64,000 nt of DNA. Origin: 20CM-2-55-15 sp963738025. GTDB taxonomy: Bacteria; Acidobacteriota; Terriglobia; 20CM-2-55-15. The stretch covers positions 496,001-560,000 of the forward strand of contig CAVTWA010000006.1 of assembly GCA_963738025.1 (NCBI GenBank). The letters run 5' to 3'. Of this stretch, positions 55,392 through 64,000 are shown one piece after another; within the stretch, counting starts at the first letter, position 1, and each line of letters opens with the position of its first letter. The notes beneath the pieces were generated by a model. That model was not told where the DNA came from. It saw only the letters and a list, made by a program, of their open reading frames with translations, and did not search any database. The position numbers were made by a program, and so were the translations under genes.

Positions 55392-56768
55392 TCATGAAGG
55401 GATGTTGTACTTCTGCATGTAATGACGGAAGGATCGATAGGACATCCGCAGAAGTTCGGCCGCCTTGACCTGGACACGGTCTGTCCGGCGAAGGGCTTCC
55501 TCGAGGAAGCCTTTTTGAAGAGCCTCGACATATGCCTCGAGATCGAGTCCTTCGTCCGGCAGGTTCGTCAGCGCACGCATCCGGGAATGGGTAGCAACGC
55601 TTTCCGGCAGATGCTGGGCGGAGAGTTCATTCGACATTTCCAGGATGAAGGCGCGTTCCATCGCATTTTCGAGTTCGCGGACATTCCCGGGCCAGTCATA
55701 GCCTTCCAGTTTCTTGAGCGCTTCGGCGGAAATGCGGTCGATCTTTTTGCCCATGGAGCCATTCAGGCGGGTAAAGAAGTGATCGGCCAGCAGCGGGATA
55801 TCGTCGCGGCGATGGCGTAAAGGCGGCAGTTCGAGCGGAATGACGCTGATGCGATAAAACAGATCCTCGCGAAACTGATTTTCGGCCACCATCCCTGAAA
55901 GATCCCGATTGGTCGCAGCGATGATTCGTACGTCTACTGCGATTTCCTCAGTGCCGCCGACGCGGCGGATGGTCCGCTCCTGCAGAACGCGCAGCAGCTT
56001 GACCTGCATCGCGGGACTCGTCTCTCCGACTTCGTCCAGGAAAATCGTGCCCTTATCTGCAACCTCAAAAAGTCCCTTTTTATTTGCCACGGCGCCGGTA
56101 AACGAGCCGCGCATATAACCGAACAGTTCGCTTTCAAGCAGAGTATCGGTAAAGGCGCCGCAGTTGACGGACACAAAGGAGTCCTCGGCGCGCGGACTGT
56201 TCAGATGAATCGCCTTCGCCACAAGTTCTTTTCCGGTTCCACTCTCGCCCGTGATGAGAACGGTGCTGTTGGTGGCGCTCACCACTTCGATCATCTTGAA
56301 GAGCTCCTGCATCTTCTTGCTCTTCCCGATGAGATTGCCCATCCCATGGACTTTCTTGAATTCGCGGCGCAGGTACGTGTTCTCTTCACGGAGACGCCGG
56401 TTCTCGAGCGCGCTGTGGACAACCAGCTTCAGCTCTTCCATGAAGTTTTCGGTCTTCAGGATGTAATCGAAGGCGCCCATCTTCAGCGCCTGAATCGCTG
56501 TCTCGGCGCTGGCAAAGGCCGTAAGCAGGATGAATTGGCCGCTGAAGGTCGTCTGGCGGAGTTCTCGCAGGAATTCGATACCCGACATGTCCGCCATCTT
56601 GATGTCGGAGATAATCAGATCGAATTCCGCGGTCTTGAGGTTTGTCAGTCCTTCTTCGGCGCTCGCGGCACTCACAACGGCGAAGCCTTCCTTCTTCAGG
56701 AAGATTTCGAGTAATTCCCGCAACGAGCGCTCGTCGTCAACAATCAGGATTTTCGCGCGTTTTTGCAT
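55392..56768 (-). CDS. pilR: Sigma-54 activator response regulator (PilR-like)
   Basis: 458 residues: receiver (about 5-120; DLIISDIKMADMSGIEFL), AAA+ domain with Walker A GESGTGKEL, the sigma-54 contact loop as GSFTGA (usual GAFTGA), Walker B TIFLDEVGE, and a C-terminal Fis-type helix-turn-helix (VKAAELLRMSYRSFRHYMQK). The sensor kinase gene ends one base upstream, followed by pilC, supporting PilS-PilR control of type IV pilus genes. Confidence 0.88.
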   Translation of the reverse strand: MQKRAKILIVDDERSLRELLEIFLKKEGFAVVSAASAEEGLTNLKTAEFDLIISDIKMADMSGIEFLRELRQTTFSGQFILLTAFASAETAIQALKMGAFDYILKTENFMEELKLVVHSALENRRLREENTYLRREFKKVHGMGNLIGKSKKMQELFKMIEVVSATNSTVLITGESGTGKELVAKAIHLNSPRAEDSFVSVNCGAFTDTLLESELFGYMRGSFTGAVANKKGLFEVADKGTIFLDEVGETSPAMQVKLLRVLQERTIRRVGGTEEIAVDVRIIAATNRDLSGMVAENQFREDLFYRISVIPLELPPLRHRRDDIPLLADHFFTRLNGSMGKKIDRISAEALKKLEGYDWPGNVRELENAMERAFILEMSNELSAQHLPESVATHSRMRALTNLPDEGLDLEAYVEALQKGFLEEALRRTDRVQVKAAELLRMSYRSFRHYMQKYNIPS

Positions 56769-58331
56769 TTAGAGATCAATGATGAAGGTTGTTCCCACGC
56801 CCTTTCGGGACCGCACCGATATCGTGCCGTTATGGGCAGTGATGATTTGATACACGATTGGAAGCCCTAGGCCGGTCCCATTCCGGAACGACGAATTAAA
56901 CGGAACGAACAACCGTTTCATCTCCTCCTCGCCAATACCGACCCCGGTATCGCCGAATTGGATCATTGTTTTTCCAGTTCGTCCTTCCAGAGAGATCGAC
57001 AGGGTTCCGCCATTCGGCATTGCTTTGAAAGCATTCGAGGCGAGATTGTAGAACACCTGCCTCATCATGCTTTCATCGACATTCATTCGGACCGGGCGCA
57101 GCCAGGTTTCAATCCGGTGTTCCTGCTTGAGCTCCGGGCTGTTTCGCATCAGCTTTACCGTTTCGGAAATCAATTCCGCCAGATCGGCCTCCTTGAGATT
57201 CGGCGACAACGGCCGGGCATAGCCAAGGAAGTCCGAAATGGTACGGTTCAGCCGATCCGTCTCACGTGTAATGATCTCGATCAGTTGATTCTGATCGGCA
57301 GAAAGCTGGAGATCCGACCGTAGAAGTTTGAACGACCCGGCAATCGACGCAAGCGGGTTGCGGATCTCGTGAGCGATACCGGCCGACATTGCGCCAATCG
57401 CCGCCATCTGTTCTTTCTGGCGCATTCGCCGTTCCAGGACGCGTAATTCTGTAACGTCCTCGAAATTCCAGACATAGCCCGCCGTGTTCTTTTCGTCGAT
57501 CATGACGGGCGAAACCGAAAACCGGAGGTTCAGCATTACACCATCATCGCGGGTCATGGGAATTTCAAACTGCCCCAAAGCGATCTTCGGCGGCATTCCC
57601 GGGAACAACTGCCAGATCGTGAGACGCAGCGCATCGTCGGTGCGGTAACCGGACATCTCCTCGGCCGCACGATTGAACAGGTAAATGCGGCCTTCCGTGT
57701 CGGTGGTGATCAGTCCCGTACCGAGACTGTCCATGACGCGGTCGCTGAACGCCTGGAGAAACGCAACCGTTCCGGTCGATCTTTGAAGCTCGACGCCAGT
57801 GCGTCTCCAGCTTTCCGCCAGAAAGTTCGAGAGAAAGGCAACCGAACAGAAGCCGAAGATATTGAGGCTGATGATGTACTGCAGCGATGACAGCTCGGGC
57901 CAGACAGTGGTGGTCGTTTTTACATAGTGAAAATAGCCGAGATCCATGTGGGCAAAATGCAGTACAGAGCTCGCCGTGCCGGCCAGGAATGCGCCACGAC
58001 GCTCCAGCAGGATGCTCGACATGACGATTTCAAGAAAATAGAGGGACGAGAAATAACTGTCGACGCCGCCGGTCCGGTTCACCATCCATGTGATGAGCAG
58101 GAGATCGGTGGCAATCTGGAAGTAGGACTGCCAGACGTACGATTCGTTGAGTCTCAGCAGACCGAACCAGCAGGCGGACAGCGCATAGACAGCGCCCAGA
58201 AGGACCAGCAGATCGACAGGCGTGTCGGTTTTGAAGAGTTCGGCAACTACGAAGATCGTGAAGAGAACGAGCCGGGCATAAATCAGCCGCAGAAGCCACC
58301 TGCGGCGATCCATGATGGCTGACTCGGCCAT
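56769..58331 (-). CDS. pilS: Membrane sensor kinase (PilS-like)
   Basis: 520 residues. About six N-terminal membrane helices (for example LIYARLVLFTIFVVAELF and LLVLLGAVYALSACWFGLL), a PAS domain (about 190-310), the His in MSAGIAHEIRNPLASIAGSF, and the ATPase (LASNAFKAMPNGG, FGDTGVGIGEEEM, GTGLGLPIVYQI). The layout and the coupled regulator fit PilS. The two genes are separated by no bases; pilC follows upstream by about 47. Confidence 0.88.
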   Translation of the reverse strand: MAESAIMDRRRWLLRLIYARLVLFTIFVVAELFKTDTPVDLLVLLGAVYALSACWFGLLRLNESYVWQSYFQIATDLLLITWMVNRTGGVDSYFSSLYFLEIVMSSILLERRGAFLAGTASSVLHFAHMDLGYFHYVKTTTTVWPELSSLQYIISLNIFGFCSVAFLSNFLAESWRRTGVELQRSTGTVAFLQAFSDRVMDSLGTGLITTDTEGRIYLFNRAAEEMSGYRTDDALRLTIWQLFPGMPPKIALGQFEIPMTRDDGVMLNLRFSVSPVMIDEKNTAGYVWNFEDVTELRVLERRMRQKEQMAAIGAMSAGIAHEIRNPLASIAGSFKLLRSDLQLSADQNQLIEIITRETDRLNRTISDFLGYARPLSPNLKEADLAELISETVKLMRNSPELKQEHRIETWLRPVRMNVDESMMRQVFYNLASNAFKAMPNGGTLSISLEGRTGKTMIQFGDTGVGIGEEEMKRLFVPFNSSFRNGTGLGLPIVYQIITAHNGTISVRSRKGVGTTFIIDL

Positions 58332-58378
58332 GTAAAGTTACCGGCTGCGGCCTGTTGGCCTTACGCCCTCTCCGCTCA

Positions 58379-59590
58379 TTATTTGCTCAGCTGTCCGACG
58401 AGCGTAAAGATCGGCAGGTACATCGAAATAACGATACCGCCGACGATCACGCCCAGCACCACGATCATCATCGGTTCCATCGCCGTCATGAGGTCGGCCA
58501 CTGCGGCGTCCACCTCTTCTTCGTAGAAATCAGCGATCTTCGTCAGCATCGTTTCGAGAGCTCCGGCCTGTTCGCCGACGCCGATCATGGAAACGACCAT
58601 GCTCGGAAACACCCCCGACGCCTTCAACGGATCGACGATGGTGCGGCCTTCTTCAATGGCCTTCTTAACGCTGAGAATAGCTTCTTCGACAATAGCATTA
58701 CCCGCCGTCGATGCCGTAATTTCCAGACAATCCAGAATCGGAACGCCGCTGGCAATCAACGTCGCCATGGTGCGCGTGAAACGGGCTACTGCGATTTTGC
58801 GCAAAAGCGGTCCGAAGATGGGAGCTTTCAGCAAATACTTGTCGACCGAGTAACGGCCGCCGGGAGTGGCGTAGTAGGTTTTGAAACCGAACATCAGCAG
58901 ACCGATGCCGATGGCGAGCAGAATTCCATAATTGCCGACGAACTTACTGGCACCGATGACGATGCGCGTCGGCAGCGGCAAATCGACATTCATGCTCTCA
59001 AAGAGTTCGGTAAAAGCCGGAACGACTTTCCACAGAATCAGAGTGATGACACCGCCGGCGATGACCACAACCGCGATCGGGTAAACCATGGCGGATTGCA
59101 CGGCGCGTTTCAGTTTCACCGCCTTTTCGATATAGACGGAGAGGCGCTGAAAAATGGTGTCGAGAATACCGCCGGTTTCGCCGGCGGCCACCATGTTCGT
59201 GTAGAGCGAATCGAATACCTTCGGATAATTCTTCATCGACTGGGCGAGGCTGTTCCCCGACTCGACTTCCGTCGTGACGCCCTTGATGGCGGCGGCGAAT
59301 TTCTTGTTCTCCTGCGTGTCGGCGAGAATCTGCAAGCACTGGACGAGAGGCACGCCGGAGTCGATCATGACCGAAAATTGCCGGGTGAAGACGGCGATGT
59401 CCTTCGCTGTAGGATTTCCGCCGAATTCCAGTTTCGCAAGACCGCCACCGGCCTTCTTTTCCGAAGCGTCCACCAGCAGAATCTGCTCGCGCCGGAGCGC
59501 CAGCGCCAGCGCCTGCCGGCTATCGGCGCTGCGTTCGCCGGAAACCTTTTCGCCCTTGCGATTCTGGCCCTTGAATGTAAACACCGCCAT
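58379..59590 (-). CDS. pilC: Type IV pilus inner-membrane protein PilC
   Basis: 403 residues, type II secretion F family. Two F domains: one with FTRQFSVMIDSGVPLVQCLQ and one with FTRTMATLIASGVPILDCLE, each followed by membrane helices, and an N-terminal FTFKGQNRKGEKVSGER typical of PilC/GspF. It recruits the assembly ATPase to the membrane. PilB, PilT and pilin genes are not in the window, though they are often next to it in Acidobacteria. Confidence 0.9.
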   Translation of the reverse strand: MAVFTFKGQNRKGEKVSGERSADSRQALALALRREQILLVDASEKKAGGGLAKLEFGGNPTAKDIAVFTRQFSVMIDSGVPLVQCLQILADTQENKKFAAAIKGVTTEVESGNSLAQSMKNYPKVFDSLYTNMVAAGETGGILDTIFQRLSVYIEKAVKLKRAVQSAMVYPIAVVVIAGGVITLILWKVVPAFTELFESMNVDLPLPTRIVIGASKFVGNYGILLAIGIGLLMFGFKTYYATPGGRYSVDKYLLKAPIFGPLLRKIAVARFTRTMATLIASGVPILDCLEITASTAGNAIVEEAILSVKKAIEEGRTIVDPLKASGVFPSMVVSMIGVGEQAGALETMLTKIADFYEEEVDAAVADLMTAMEPMMIVVLGVIVGGIVISMYLPIFTLVGQLSK

Positions 59591-59704
59591 AAATGGTCAC
59601 CATACCCCTGACGCGGCATTGTACTAAGTGAGCAAAAAGACAAGAGATTTTTTTAAACTCAACGAAATCCTTGAATCCGCCCAGTCCCCGGGTTAGCGGG
59701 ATCG

Positions 59705-59772
59705 GATAAGCCACGGATTGAACGGATTCAACGGATTGCAATCCGTTGAATCCGTTCAATCCGTGGCTTATC
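59705..59772. repeat. Palindromic repeat family A, copy 8
   Basis: 68-base perfect palindrome, gataagccacggattgaac and exact complement, GGATT type. It lies in the gap between the divergent pilC and ntrY genes, 39 bases before the ntrY start. Confidence 0.92.
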
Positions 59773-59810
59773 AACTCCAGCGGGACCGGGTTCGGCTACA
59801 ATACTGGACC

Positions 59811-61913
59811 ATGAAGGTGCCCCACAGCGCACGGCTCTATGCTGCAGGCTTGTTTCTGCTGGCACTGGTGCTGCTGGTGTTTGCTCAGGCCGCTTTCAAC
59901 CTGAATCCCCTGTTCAGCCCGACACATCCGAACCAGATCCTGCTGCTGTACACGCTGTCCACCTTCATCGTTCTCGTGTTACTGGTGTTTGGCTTCGTCC
60001 TGCTGCGCAATCTGGTGAAACTGTGGGTCGAACGCAAACAGCAGAAGCCGGGTTCCAAGTTCAAAACCAGCCTTGTCGTATCGTTGATATCTTTGACGCT
60101 GATCCAGGCCGTGTGCCTGTTTTTGTTCGCCTTCGGGCTGATCAACCGGCAACTCGACAAGTGGTTCAGTGTGCCTGTAGATGAGATTTTCAGCGCCACC
60201 ACGGACATGACGATCGAGTGGCAGCACGAACACGAATCCCTGGCGCGAAGTCTTCTTACCCAGCTGGGGCGCGATCCTCAGCAGGACCTGGAACAATTGC
60301 GGCAGACCTTTCACGTCCAGGCGTTCATCGTCCTGGACGAGAATGGGCAGATCGTGCGCTCGGCAGCCGCCGCGGGATTTGCCGCAGCCGACGTTACAAA
60401 ACCGATTCAGGCTGTGATTCGAAACCGCGACGAAGCGTTTTTGAATGCCGCTTCCTATTGGGCCGGCATCCAGCGCGGTACGGGAGCGCAAAAGAACCTG
60501 GTTTTCGCAGCGTTTTTTCCAACCCCGGCACGAATCACGGAACTGAACGCCAAGATCGGCGCGGAACGCGAGTACTACATTTCACTCGCCCAGAAAAAAG
60601 TGGCGTACCGCGATAACTACATCATCATTCTGCTGCTGGTAACGGTGCTGGTTCTGTTTGCGGCAGTGTGGGTCGGCCTGTACTGGTCCAGGCGTATCAC
60701 CGTGCCGATCGAAGCGCTTTCCGAAGCGACTCGCGAAATTTCCGCGGGCAACCTCGGACACCGGCTCGATGTTCAAGCACAAGACGAACTGGGACTGCTC
60801 GTGACGCTGTTCAATGACATGGCAGAGCAGCTTCAGGTCACCACACGCGAGCTGGAAGCGCGCCGCCGCTACATGGAAATCATTCTGGAGAGTATTCCCA
60901 CCGGTGTCGTTTCCGTGGATCCGGATCTGCGCGTCAACAAAGTGAATCGTGCGGCGCGCACGATGTTTTCCTCGGAGACTGCCTCGAGCCTGGATCAGAT
61001 TTTTGGACAGGATGCGGATTCGATTCGCGAATTGCTCGCGGCATCGGAAACGACTGCCATTACGAGGGAGATCAAATTCAATTCTCATGGGCGTCCCGCG
61101 CACAGCGCGGTCACCGCAACGCGTTTGACCGGAGGAGGATTCGTTCTCGTCATCGAGGACTTGACCGAAGTGGCACGCGCGCAGAAGGCAAGCGCATGGC
61201 GCGAAGTGGCGCGCAGGCTTGCACACGAAATTAAAAATCCGTTGACGCCGATTCAGCTTTCCGCCGAGCGGATTTCCCGGAATATCGGGCGCCTGCCTGC
61301 CGCGCCGCAGCGTGTGACGGCTGTTATCGACGAGTGCGTGTATACGATCGTCGAAGAGGTCTCGAGCCTCAAGAATCTGGTGGATGAGTTTGTGCGCTTT
61401 GCCCGGCTTCCTGCGGTTTCGCGAATTCCAAACAGCATGAAAGATCTGGTCGAGAAGACGCTGGCTCTCTACGAGGGTCGTCTCGACAACGTGACCGTCA
61501 GTATCGACATTCCTGCGCATCTGCCGCCAATCCTGATGGACTCCCTGCAGATGAAACGGGTGCTGATCAATCTCCTCGACAATGCACTCGAAGCGCTCTC
61601 CGGCGAAACCAACCAGGAACTTAGTCTTCGCTGTGAACTGACTCGCGATGAGACAATGGCACGCTTGACAATCACCGACACCGGTCGCGGTATCGCGTCC
61701 GAAGATCGCGAGCGGCTCTTCATGCCGTACTTTTCGACCCGCAAGAACGGAACCGGACTCGGTCTTGCAATATCGAGCCGGATTGTTGCCGATCATGGCG
61801 GCTATATTGGCGTGGAGCCCAATTCGCCGAAAGGCACGCGATTTGTTGTTGAATTACCAGTATGCCCAGAATCCTCATTGTCGATGACGAGCCCGGCATC
61901 CGGCAGTCGTTAA
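59811..61913 (+). CDS. ntrY: Membrane sensor kinase NtrY-like
   Basis: About 700 residues from ATG 59811; a longer frame would read the palindrome. Two to three N-terminal membrane helices, a periplasmic region, another helix (NYIIILLLVTVLVLFAAVWV), HAMP (WSRRITVPIEALSEATREIS), PAS, the His in REVARRLAHEIKNPLTPIQL, and ATPase motifs including GTGLGLAISSRIVADHGG. The C terminus overlaps the ntrX start by 52 bases, so they are translated together. It probably senses nitrogen or redox state. Confidence 0.9.
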   Translation: MKVPHSARLYAAGLFLLALVLLVFAQAAFNLNPLFSPTHPNQILLLYTLSTFIVLVLLVFGFVLLRNLVKLWVERKQQKPGSKFKTSLVVSLISLTLIQAVCLFLFAFGLINRQLDKWFSVPVDEIFSATTDMTIEWQHEHESLARSLLTQLGRDPQQDLEQLRQTFHVQAFIVLDENGQIVRSAAAAGFAAADVTKPIQAVIRNRDEAFLNAASYWAGIQRGTGAQKNLVFAAFFPTPARITELNAKIGAEREYYISLAQKKVAYRDNYIIILLLVTVLVLFAAVWVGLYWSRRITVPIEALSEATREISAGNLGHRLDVQAQDELGLLVTLFNDMAEQLQVTTRELEARRRYMEIILESIPTGVVSVDPDLRVNKVNRAARTMFSSETASSLDQIFGQDADSIRELLAASETTAITREIKFNSHGRPAHSAVTATRLTGGGFVLVIEDLTEVARAQKASAWREVARRLAHEIKNPLTPIQLSAERISRNIGRLPAAPQRVTAVIDECVYTIVEEVSSLKNLVDEFVRFARLPAVSRIPNSMKDLVEKTLALYEGRLDNVTVSIDIPAHLPPILMDSLQMKRVLINLLDNALEALSGETNQELSLRCELTRDETMARLTITDTGRGIASEDRERLFMPYFSTRKNGTGLGLAISSRIVADHGGYIGVEPNSPKGTRFVVELPVCPESSLSMTSPASGSR

Positions 61914-63190
61914 AAGGCGTCTTCGAAGACGAGGGCTTCACCACTGAAGTCGTCTCTTCCGGTGAAGACTGTCTGAAGCGATTCGAGCACACGTCCTATG
62001 ACCTCGTGCTCCTGGATATCTGGCTTCCGGGCATCGACGGCCTCGAGACGCTGCGAAAGCTGCGGGAGAAATCGCCGCGCACACACGTGATCATGATTTC
62101 CGGCCATGCCACCATCGCAACGGCCGTCAGTGCAACCAAGCTTGGCGCGTTCGACTTCATCGAAAAACCGTTATCGCTGGAACACACCCTTTTGACTGCG
62201 CGCAACGCGCTGTCTCATCGCAGACTCCAGCAGACTAACGACCTGCTTCGGCATCAACTGGAAGAGCGTTTTCACATCGTCGGTGAAAGCATTCCGATCA
62301 AAGCTCTGCGCAAACAGATTGCCATCGTGGCTCCGACCAACAGCCGCGTTCTGATCTACGGTGAAAGTGGAACCGGCAAGGAACTCGTCAGCCGGAATAT
62401 TCACTTCATGAGCAACCGCGCCAACGCACCTTTCGTTGAAGTGAATTGTGCAGCGATCCCCGAAGAACTCATCGAGAGCGAGTTGTTCGGACACACGAAA
62501 GGATCGTTTACAGGCGCCAGCGAGTCCAAGAAGGGCAAATTTGAATTAGCCGACGGCGGCACGCTGTTTCTCGACGAAATCGCCGATATGTCGATCAAGA
62601 CCCAGGCTAAAGTCCTTCGTGTTCTTGAAGAACACAGCTTTCAACCGATCGGCGCGCCTGCCGGCATCCGGGTTGACGTCCGCGTCATCACGGCGACCAA
62701 CAAAAACCTGCAGAGCGAAATCGGCGCGGGCCGCTTCCGGGAAGATCTGTTTTACCGGCTCAATGTCATTCCCTTCTTCGTTCCACCGCTGCGCGAACGC
62801 CGGGAGGACATCCCCATCCTTGCGCGGTATTTCATGAGAGTGTTTTCCGCCGAGCACGGACGTGGTCCTAAAGACTGCTCCTCCGATGCGCTCGACATGC
62901 TCGTCGATTATTCGTGGCCCGGCAATGTCCGCGAGTTGCGCAACGAGATCGAGCGACTGGTTATCATGGTACAAAACGACGTCATTCAGGCCGACGACCT
63001 TTCCCTTCCCAACGGAACCGGTTCCACCCGTGCGTCTACACTCCACGAAGCCAGGGCACAATACGAACGCGAGTTCATCCTGTCAAAACTCAAAGAGAAC
63101 AACTGGAATATCTCGCAGACGGCCAGGCTGTTGGGACTCGAGCGAAGCTATCTGTACCGGAAGATGAAGAATTACGGTATCGAGAAATAG
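61862..63190 (+). CDS. ntrX: Sigma-54 activator response regulator NtrX-like
   Basis: 442 residues: receiver (ILIVDDEPGIRQSL at the start, LVLLDIWLPGIDGLETL), AAA+ with GESGTGKELVSRNIHFMSN, contact loop GSFTGA, TLFLDEIADMS, and a C-terminal helix-turn-helix (NNWNISQTARLLGLERSYLY). Coupled to the NtrY-like kinase. Acts as an enhancer-binding activator or as a repressor without sigma-54, as NtrX proteins vary. Confidence 0.9.
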   Translation: MPRILIVDDEPGIRQSLKGVFEDEGFTTEVVSSGEDCLKRFEHTSYDLVLLDIWLPGIDGLETLRKLREKSPRTHVIMISGHATIATAVSATKLGAFDFIEKPLSLEHTLLTARNALSHRRLQQTNDLLRHQLEERFHIVGESIPIKALRKQIAIVAPTNSRVLIYGESGTGKELVSRNIHFMSNRANAPFVEVNCAAIPEELIESELFGHTKGSFTGASESKKGKFELADGGTLFLDEIADMSIKTQAKVLRVLEEHSFQPIGAPAGIRVDVRVITATNKNLQSEIGAGRFREDLFYRLNVIPFFVPPLRERREDIPILARYFMRVFSAEHGRGPKDCSSDALDMLVDYSWPGNVRELRNEIERLVIMVQNDVIQADDLSLPNGTGSTRASTLHEARAQYEREFILSKLKENNWNISQTARLLGLERSYLYRKMKNYGIEK

Positions 63191-63370
63191 CGAAAGAAAC
63201 CGGAAGACTCGCAGTAGTTGACCCGCAAATGTTTTGCCGGTCGCAAACTCCCGCCCCAAGCCAGAGCCTGTCCAAGTAATGTCTGTATGCTTTTCCTAGA
63301 ATGAAATACTAGCGGGCACAGACCAGAGCTGTCCAAGACAAAGCCCCATGCAGGGATGAGGGTGCCCCCA

Positions 63371-63585
63371 GTCCCCGCCTAAGTTAGGCGGGGATGCCCT
63401 TCGCGCAGCGAGGGCTGGGGCGGTCTGTTCAAAGTTCGCGCGCAGCGCGCTCCTTATGGATTTCCGCGAAGCGATCCTTGTTCTAATCGGTGCGCTACGC
63501 GAATGTCTATAAGGAGCGCGCTTCGCGCGAACGTTGAACAGACCGCCCCGCCGCTGCGCGGCACCCCGCCTAACTTAGGCGGGGA
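63371..63585. repeat. Composite hairpin element, complete copy 2 (family B)
   Basis: 215 bases bounded by tccccgcctaag/ttaggcgggga (63372-63394) and ccccgcctaac/ttaggcgggg (63564-63584). Between them lie gcgcagcgagg, ggcggtctgttcaaag (63420-63435), a gcgc-rich core, and gttgaacagaccgccccg (63533-63550), in mirror order like copy 1. The rest of the 63191-63687 gap holds two short direct repeats (cagagc-tgtccaag at 63262 and 63326) and nothing else clear. Confidence 0.85.
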
Positions 63586-63687
63586 TTGGACTCCCTCGCA
63601 TTCACTTCAGCTTGGCGCCGAAACTGGACTACAACCAATTTACACAAACGCAAACCTCCTGGATCTTGCGGTTTCTTTCCCGGCCTT

Positions 63688-64000
63688 TTAGAAGGTTCTG
63701 AAGTTGGTGAACTGCAGCTCCACGCCGAAATCCGAAGAGCGCAGCAACTGCATGGCTTCCTGAAGCAGATCGCGGCTCTTCCCGCTGACGCGTACAAGGT
63801 CGCCCTGAATGGAAGCCTGGACTTTGATTTTGCTGTCCTTGATCTTCTTGACGATTTCCTTCGACTTCTCGATGGGGATTCCGGACTGAATCGTGATCTC
63901 CTGACGGACTGTCGATCCGAACGACGCAACGATCGGGCCATAGGAGAAGTTCTTCAGGGGCACCTTACGCTTGGCCAGCTTTTGCTGCAGGACTTCCACC
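63688..64000 (-). CDS. YajQ/DUF520 family protein (N terminus cut by window)
   Basis: The C-terminal ~103 residues are visible; the family is about 163 residues, so the start lies beyond the window. Conserved stretches include FGSTVRQEITIQSGI, KDSKIKVQASIQGDLVRVSG and DFGVELQFTNFR. YajQ proteins bind nucleotides, and some members bind cyclic di-GMP. The visible frame opens with a GTG that is probably internal. Confidence 0.9.
   Translation of the reverse strand, partial: VEVLQQKLAKRKVPLKNFSYGPIVASFGSTVRQEITIQSGIPIEKSKEIVKKIKDSKIKVQASIQGDLVRVSGKSRDLLQEAMQLLRSSDFGVELQFTNFRTF

Noticed and set aside
58355..59611. 418-codon open frame antisense to pilC
   Set aside because: Shadow of pilC; pilC has clear F-domain motifs.
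60582..61796. 404-codon open frame antisense to ntrY
   Set aside because: Shadow of the kinase gene.

Overview
The window looks like a chromosomal segment of a soil- or sediment-type Acidobacteriota bacterium (moderately high GC). This is an inference from content: an adjacent DUF1592/DUF1552 pair, a VWA protein resembling the acidobacterial VWFA-related family, many secreted proteins of unknown function, several multidomain histidine kinases and many dispersed palindromic repeats. About fifty protein genes are supported. No tRNA, rRNA, CRISPR array, prophage or transposase gene was recognised.

Layout. 1-6.6 kb: a co-directional run of a DUF1592 c-type cytochrome protein (cut by the window edge), a Tat-exported DUF1552 protein, an exported metallo-beta-lactamase-fold protein, an ankyrin protein and a small membrane protein. 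6.7-9.8 kb: ApbE flavin transferase, a small secreted protein, and a split NosR-like pair (polyferredoxin membrane protein plus FMN-binding periplasmic protein). 9.8-12.6 kb: secreted proteins, including a DUF3300 gene with two frame breaks and a PEGA-domain protein. 12.8-16.9 kb: a NatB-NatA-NatB/CPBP ABC exporter operon. 17.5-18.6 kb: an encapsulated-ferritin/encapsulin operon. 19.6-22.2 kb: threonine synthase, a CysO-like sulfur carrier and asparaginase. 22.3-27 kb: small secreted proteins, a GC-rich rsgA, a rhomboid protease and a frame-broken VWA gene. 27-33.4 kb: TPR lipoprotein, DUF4331 protein and NicO-type transporter, divergent from an ECF sigma/anti-sigma pair. 33.7-38.3 kb: a very long CheB-CheR-PAS-kinase-receiver gene broken by three frame shifts. 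38.5-40.5 kb: a LIC_10091-like protein and a noncoding tandem array of 82-bp units. 40.6-49.9 kb: class A beta-lactamase-like protein, amidohydrolase, PEBP protein, ThiO, HAD phosphatase, SirB1-like protein, ProB and ProA. 50.3-63.2 kb: two sensory kinases, PilR/PilS/PilC and NtrY/NtrX. The window ends inside a YajQ-family gene.

Two themes run through the region. The first is signalling: five sensor kinases and two sigma-54 activators in about 30 kb. The second is repeat content: eight copies of a palindrome whose two arms vary together, several copies of a CCCCGCCT-AGGCGGGG hairpin that also flanks a larger composite element, and the 82-bp array at 39.6-40.3 kb. Six apparent frame breaks in three genes all shift the frame the same way (+1), which suggests either systematic single-base insertions in the sequence or recent gene decay.
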